A stretch of DNA of 64,000 nucleotides. Source: Glandiceps talaboti (Eukaryota > Hemichordata > Enteropneusta > Spengelidae). The stretch's first letter is position 1; the number at the start of each line of letters is the position of its first letter. This document shows, piece after piece, positions 59,601-64,000 of the stretch. Made by a program: the position numbers and the translations under genes. The notes beneath the pieces were generated by a model that worked only from the letters and a program-made list of their open reading frames with translations, searched no databases and was not told the DNA's origin. The stretch covers positions 15,764,322 to 15,828,321 of the forward strand of contig NC_135570.1 in NCBI RefSeq assembly GCF_964340395.1, given 5' to 3'.

Positions 59601-62520
59601 TAGACATATTTGCATACATTTTATGTGGTCTTGTTGCTCGACATATTTGCATACATTTTATGTGGTGTTGTTGCTAGACATATTTGCATACATTTTATGT
59701 GGTCTTGTTGCTAGACATATTTGCATACATTTTATGTGGTCTTGTTGCTAGACATATTTGCATACATTTTATGTGGTCTTGTTGCTAGACATATTTGCAT
59801 ACATTTTATGTGGTCTTGTTGCTAGACATATTTGCATACATTTTATGTGGTCTTGTTGCTAGACATATTTGCATACATTTTATGTGGTCTTGTTGCTAGA
59901 CACATTTGCATACATTTGATGTGGTCTTGTTGCTCGACACATTTGCATACATTTTATGTGGTCTTGTTGCTCGACATATTTGCATACATTTTATGTGGTC
60001 TTGTTGCTAGACATATTTGCATACATTTTATGTGGTCTTGTTGCTAGACATATTTGCATACATTTTATGTGGTCTTGTTGCTAGACATATTTGCATACAT
60101 TTTATGTGGTCTTGTTGCTAGACATATTTGCATACATTTTATGTGGTCTTGTTGCTAGACATATTTGCATACATTTTATGTGGTCTTGTTGCTAGACATA
60201 TTTGCATACATTTTTGGAAGATTTATTCTATACATAGTACAATATCTTAGTAAAGTTTCTTATTGGTACTAATGTGGACTGAGAAATAAACTAGCATTTA
60301 ACTTTTTCTTTGGCCATATGTACTTCTTGTTTGTTACTATGATGTACTTTGATTTTATCATTAATGTGGTCATCAATAGTAAAGGTTATGCTAATTTATG
60401 CTAATTTATGCTATTAACCAAGGTCCTAAAACAATTACTGGGAACACAGAAGTGATTTCAATTGAAGACTTACCAAGTGGAGGGCCATGAGTTATTAGGA
60501 TATCAATACCCTCTGGTATTTTATTCCATACATCTAATAGTGGTTGTCCACGTGGTAAGTTAAAGGCCCAGTCAACAAATTCAGGTTGCCTGAAACAAAC
60601 ATAAGACAAACATAATGATGATTCTTCTTGAGAAAGATTTCTACTGTATTTTATAATGAAAAAAAACCTGATAATAAAATTATATAATTGAGACTCTACT
60701 TCAGAATCAGTATACACTATTGTGGCAATGTCAGTAGACGCTATTGTAGCAATGTCAGTACACACTATTGTAGCAATGTCAGTACACACTATTGTAGCAA
60801 TGTCAGTACACACTATTGTGCCTATGTTAGTACATGCTAGCGCTTGTAGCAATGTCAGGAAACACTATTGGAATTTGTAGCAATGGGATGACCTCATCAT
60901 TTTGGTTATCACTAAAAATGAGAAAAGAATTTGCGATGATTTCCCATCCTGGCCACTCTCCTCACAAGGCTGCACACCCCAACATGACACCTCACCCCAA
61001 CATGACACCTCACCCCAACATGACACCTCACCCCAACATGACACCTCACCCCATTGACTTCAAACACCTGGAAACATATATCATCTATACAATCATAATA
61101 AATTGTCCATTGAAATTATCATGCAACTAGAAACCTCTCTTATCTGATGAAACTGATAAAAAAATAACTTGAAATTGTGACCAATGGGTGAACAAAATTC
61201 AACTTAACCACAATAAATCAAAGATCTGGAAACACATGGCTTATTTTCTGAATTATAGTCACTTTTAGATGTACACTGTATACTAACCATGGTGAGCCAT
61301 AGATGTGGAAACCCATAATATTTGTCTCTGCATCTTCTAAGTATGTGCAATTAGTCAGTTTTAGATGTAGATCTTTCAACTCTTCACTCCTATACTTCTT
61401 TAGCTGTGGTGCAAACTTATAATTGGCTTCATCCCGGTTAGGTTCAAAGGTTAATTCGTGGTTACCAGCAATGACTATCTTATGTTTGTATGGTAGACTT
61501 CCTATAGTATACAAACAAACAGTGACAAGGGTACCATAGTATACAGACAAGAGTCAAATACTGAAACAATTAACTGAGATACAAAAATTGGGAATTATCT
61601 GCTAAAAACTTGTGAACCAAACACCAGTTTTGTCGGAATCACCTTGTGAGGGCGCAAACAAAAGGAAGGCTTGTGCTGGCGAGTGTTATTTTTCTTCTGA
61701 AATTAGCGTTCAGTTTTAGATTGGATGTCTTAATGTCCCATCCAATATATATATAAGTATTTGTTTATCCTTACGGAGGGTTTCAAAGTTTGGTATAGTA
61801 GACACATGTGTTGATCATGCCGGAAGGCATTCAATGTTTGGTATAGTATACACATATGTTGATCATGTCGAAAGGCATTCAGGAGTTCTGTGTAGGTATG
61901 TATTGATCCTTATAGAAGCCATTTGATAGTTTGGTATACATGTCTGTTATGTTAATCCTTACACTTAACAGAAGGCATTCAGTTTCTATCTGACTACAGT
62001 AGGTATGAAGGTTTTCCATTTGTTAACTCAACTGTAAACTTGAACTGCTGGAAACAGAAGATTTTTTCTTGGAAATTCTTTTCTCAGCTTGGCATAACTG
62101 GTCTGAGTATATCATGCATTAATTTAAAAACTTCTCCCAAAATGAGATGAAAATTTAATAAAACAATTTAAATTTAACATTTTTACCTAGCCAATCATTA
62201 AATTTCTCCACTTCTTTAGGGAATCCTAATTCAGTGAAATCACCAGCATGTATAAGGACATCACCTTCTGGCATCATTGTCATCTTGTCAGTCTTAGAGT
62301 GGGTATCTGATACACATACAAATCTGGTATGACCTGTTGGCAAAGTACACACACACATAAATAAATAAGACATGCCTTCATAGAAGACATAGCACCAACT
62401 GGTTTGTTGTAATTGGTAAAGTCATTGTCCAAATGAATAGCATTTCTATGGTTTATATGGGATACTGTGAGAGAGTGTCAAGTTATGTCTCCATCAAATC
62501 TCATGGTCATGTTTTTGTCG

Positions 62521-62575
<55 letters not shown>

Positions 62576-62931
62576 TCATGTACACATACAAACACAGTCA
62601 TTTCAGGATGCCTATACTATAGCCCTACTCACAGACAAGTTCTCTGTGCCCTAGGCTACTAGTAACTACTTTAGTGTTGTGCTTTACACAACAAAACCAG
62701 CCTGACTTCAAGGCTATTAGTATTACATATAGTATTCAGTTGCAATAAAAAGTACTTGGTATTCAGCACCATTACATCATACTAACCTGGCAGTTTTGGT
62801 GTGTCATAAGATAATGGTGTCACTTTGACTTTGTTCTGTTTGATTTTCAACTCTGCCCATGCCTTGGTTGGATTCCAACTGCAAGGGTGCACTGTAATTT
62901 CTGGTCCATTTACTTTTCCTTCTGTTTCCAT
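53506..62931 (-). CDS. MPPED2: Metallophosphoesterase domain-containing protein, MPPED1/MPPED2 type, six exons
   Basis: Exons on the minus strand, 62931-62787, 62333-62187, 61501-61288, 60589-60474, 59009-58899 and 53639-53506, join in phase (1,1,2,1,1) to 288 residues, against ~294 in mammalian MPPED2. Metallophosphoesterase motifs in order: SDTH (57-60), GDFTE (79-83), GNHE (110-113), THGPP (202-206), GHIH (240-243). The end TDGYTTYINASTC and PTNPPIIFDLPTP is diagnostic. Known: cyclic nucleotide and phosphodiester hydrolysis in class III phosphodiesterase relatives; mammalian MPPED1/2 have Gly where this protein has the first His of GHIH. Inferred: an invertebrate pre-duplication orthologue with a complete metal site. 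Confidence 0.93.
53640..58688. repeat. 43-bp satellite, ~117 copies, filling MPPED intron 5
   Basis: Plus-strand units read 'aggaatacattgaaatagtt' then 'agtttgttgtaacactataacct'. On the gene's strand each unit contains 'tgtattcctag|gttatagtgt' and 'tacaac', a mutated copy of the true acceptor and exon start 'tgtattccttag|cttatggtat' and 'gacaac'. Variation is mostly at ACACT/ACGCT/ATACT/ATGCT. Confidence 0.95.
58700..58898. other. MPPED intron 5, unique start
   Basis: About 200 bases between the donor of exon 5 and the satellite; nothing else is seen. Confidence 0.5.
58899..59009 (-). CDS. MPPED2: MPPED exon 5 (GHIH motif)
   Basis: The acceptor CGTCAAG|GGTATGG and donor GAAG|GTATGT bound GCVELLQTIQKRVRPKYHVF followed by GHIHE. 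It has no long open frame of its own but fits both neighbours in phase. Confidence 0.9.
59586..60211. repeat. 37-bp minisatellite derived from family A, ~17 copies, in MPPED intron 4
   Basis: Units of 'gtggtcttgttgctagacat' then 'atttgcatacattttat'. The complement, 'atgtctagcaacaagaccac', is a segment of family A elements. Confidence 0.93.
60474..60589 (-). CDS. MPPED2: MPPED exon 4 (HGPP motif)
   Basis: The acceptor GTTTCAG|GCAACC and donor CTTG|GTAAGT bound FVDWAFNLPRGQPLLDVWNK and DILITHGPPLG. Confidence 0.93.
60700..60845. repeat. 24-bp tandem repeat, ~6 copies, in MPPED intron 3
   Basis: Units of 'gtagcaatgtcagtacacac' plus 'tatt'. Confidence 0.9.
60972..61052. repeat. 18-bp tandem repeat, ~4-5 copies
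   Basis: Units of 'ccccaacatgacacctca' in MPPED intron 3. Confidence 0.9.
61288..61501 (-). CDS. MPPED2: MPPED exon 3 (GNHE motif)
   Basis: The acceptor CTATAG|GAAGTC and donor CCATG|GTTAGT bound YKHKIVIAGNHELTFEPN and GFHIYGSPW. Confidence 0.93.
61502..62186. other. MPPED intron 2
   Basis: Contains three loosely related ~75-base segments around 'ggcattcag' and 'ttggtatagta' (61780-61990). No exon seen. Confidence 0.45.
62187..62333 (-). CDS. MPPED2: MPPED exon 2 (SDTH and GD motifs)
   Basis: The acceptor CCAACAG|GTCATACC and donor CTAG|GTAAAA bound GHTRFVCVSDTHSKTD and HAGDFTELGFPKEVEKFNDW. Confidence 0.93.
62523..62573. repeat. (CA)n microsatellite
   Basis: About 25 CA units in MPPED intron 1. 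Confidence 0.97.
62787..62931 (-). CDS. MPPED2: MPPED exon 1 (start)
   Basis: The ATG gives METEGKVNGPEITVHPCSWN and ends SYDTPKLP; donor CCAG|GTTAGT. PYDTPKP at this place is shared with mammals. Confidence 0.88.
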
Positions 62932-63605
62932 GCTTCACTTAGATCTCATGTAAAGTGTACACTTATCAGTTGTCAACAACGAATGATGGACTCCGATATT
63001 TTATCGAGTTCTGTCTCATGAAATCATGAAAAACACTTTCTTATAAATCATGCACACCTGTTCGAGTGTGAAAATCGAGTGATGCTGCACATACCAATAA
63101 ACTGATTCATAGAGTTACTATAAATGACATGACGCCTCTATACACGACGTAACAGTGTAAAACGTCAAATTTTAACTAGCTGATTTGACTGACGGGTAAT
63201 TCTGGGACTCGATTCTGACAGTTCGTTCTCTACGCCATCGGCTGCTTGCAGGCAAAGATGAAGTCCTACTTGCGGGCGGATAGTCAGTATCGACGAGTGT
63301 ACCACCCGTCCGCAAGTGGGACTAATTTAAACACCACCGCCACCATACAAACGATAAAAGATGGGTTAGATTTATACTAGTATATATATATATCATGATT
63401 GTAGTATTTATCGTTTGTCGACATCAAGTGTCTGTCAGTTATTCTGTTACCTTTGACCCCGGTTGAAAATCCTACAGTCAGCAATCTGCGATCTTTCATC
63501 TGTAATAAACAGTGTGTAACTAATAGCACAGAGCTGAGGTATTTTAGTTACATCAGACTATGCAGCGCCCTCAATTGTAAAACCTGAGTGTAGTGACGCC
63601 ATTTC
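62932..63605. other. Divergent intergenic region between MPPED and the next gene
   Basis: It should hold the MPPED promoter and 5' UTR. It has a GC-richer segment at 63185-63340 with the inverted phrases 'tcctacttgcgggcgg' and 'ccgtccgcaagtgggact', and 'gggactcgattctgaca', which also occurs near 14987. Confidence 0.45.
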
Positions 63606-63614
63606 TATAAATAG
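63606..63614 (+). promoter_or_regulatory. TATA box
   Basis: TATAAATAG lies about 35 bases before an initiator-like TCATC (A at 63641) and 53 bases before an ATG. The spacing is right for a TATA promoter on the plus strand. Confidence 0.5.
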
Positions 63615-63658
63615 CTCCTCGACTGTTCCTGGTCTGAGTCATCGGTAACACTGTTGAC

Positions 63659-63748
63659 ATGAAGATATTGCATGCATTGCCAGTAACTTGCGATTACGGC
63701 GAACAAGCCACGTCTGTCCAACGAGACATTTCGAATTACATGTACGAA
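63659..63748 (+). CDS. Candidate first coding exon of an unrecognised gene
   Basis: The ATG opens 30 codons, MKILHALPVTCDYGEQATSV to SNYMYE, ending at a perfect donor GAA|GTAAGT in phase 0. A TATA box stands upstream. I do not recognise the protein; the rest would lie beyond the window. Confidence 0.4.
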
Positions 63749-64000
63749 GTAAGTACGAGTAAGTGTGCAAATGTGTACAGTAATAGTCCTGCTGGAGTTA
63801 CACCACCGATCGATACTTGTACATAATCAAAATTAGTACGTACTGTATGGCAAGCAGTCAAAAAGTGTTAAGTGTTATTTTAGTTTAGCTACAGTATTTT
63901 GTATTTTTCGTTGTTTCAAACTAATTTAACCGTCTACGTGTATATTTTCGATGGAATCCACACTTTTATTCCATGGTAACATTATTTAATTCAAACAATA

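Noticed and set aside
59832-60047. Plus-strand frame HTFYVVLLLDIFAYILCG
   Set aside because: It is a translation of the 37-bp family A-derived minisatellite.

Overview
The window is nuclear DNA of an animal. It holds three recognisable multi-exon genes with canonical GT-AG introns, small exons of roughly 90-1100 bases, long AT-rich introns and many animal-type DNA transposons. The proteins resemble vertebrate orthologues closely, and the metallophosphoesterase keeps a GHIH motif that mammalian MPPED1/2 have changed. This suits an invertebrate, perhaps a marine invertebrate deuterostome such as a hemichordate or cephalochordate, but the sequence alone does not fix the species.

Layout. 1-8939 (+): the C-terminal half of an inactive ubiquitin hydrolase of the USP53/USP54 type, six exons, cut by the left edge. 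8940-14725: its 3' UTR and an intergenic stretch with a 1.1-kb dispersed DNA element and a 38-bp minisatellite. 14726-33931 (+): a complete seven-exon dihydrodiol dehydrogenase (DHDH, Gfo/Idh/MocA family, 348 residues). Its second intron carries a 4.69-kb ISL2EU-type transposon with a YqaJ nuclease gene and a THAP/DDE transposase gene, both decayed. 34132-53505: gene-free DNA dominated by a 47/50-bp satellite of about 15 kb with a 4,426-bp higher-order tandem duplication and an inverted pair of about 1-kb composite elements. 53506-62931 (-): a complete six-exon metallophosphoesterase of the MPPED1/MPPED2 family (288 residues), with a 5-kb, 43-bp satellite filling its last intron. 63606-63748 (+): a TATA box and the possible first exon of a divergent gene that I do not recognise.

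The most striking property is tandem repetition: by summing the arrays I count about 28 kb of 64 kb. In at least six places in three unrelated genes the repeated unit is an exon edge together with its splice site. Donor edges: USP54 exon 5, DHDH exons 3 and 5. Acceptor edges: USP54 exon 4, MPPED exon 6. The DHDH last exon is repeated over its stop codon. Each such intron therefore carries a ladder of decoy splice sites copied from the genuine one. This recurrent exon-edge seeding of minisatellites is the observation most worth following up.

The three enzymes have no obvious shared pathway; they look like ordinary neighbours in an intron-rich, repeat-rich animal genome.
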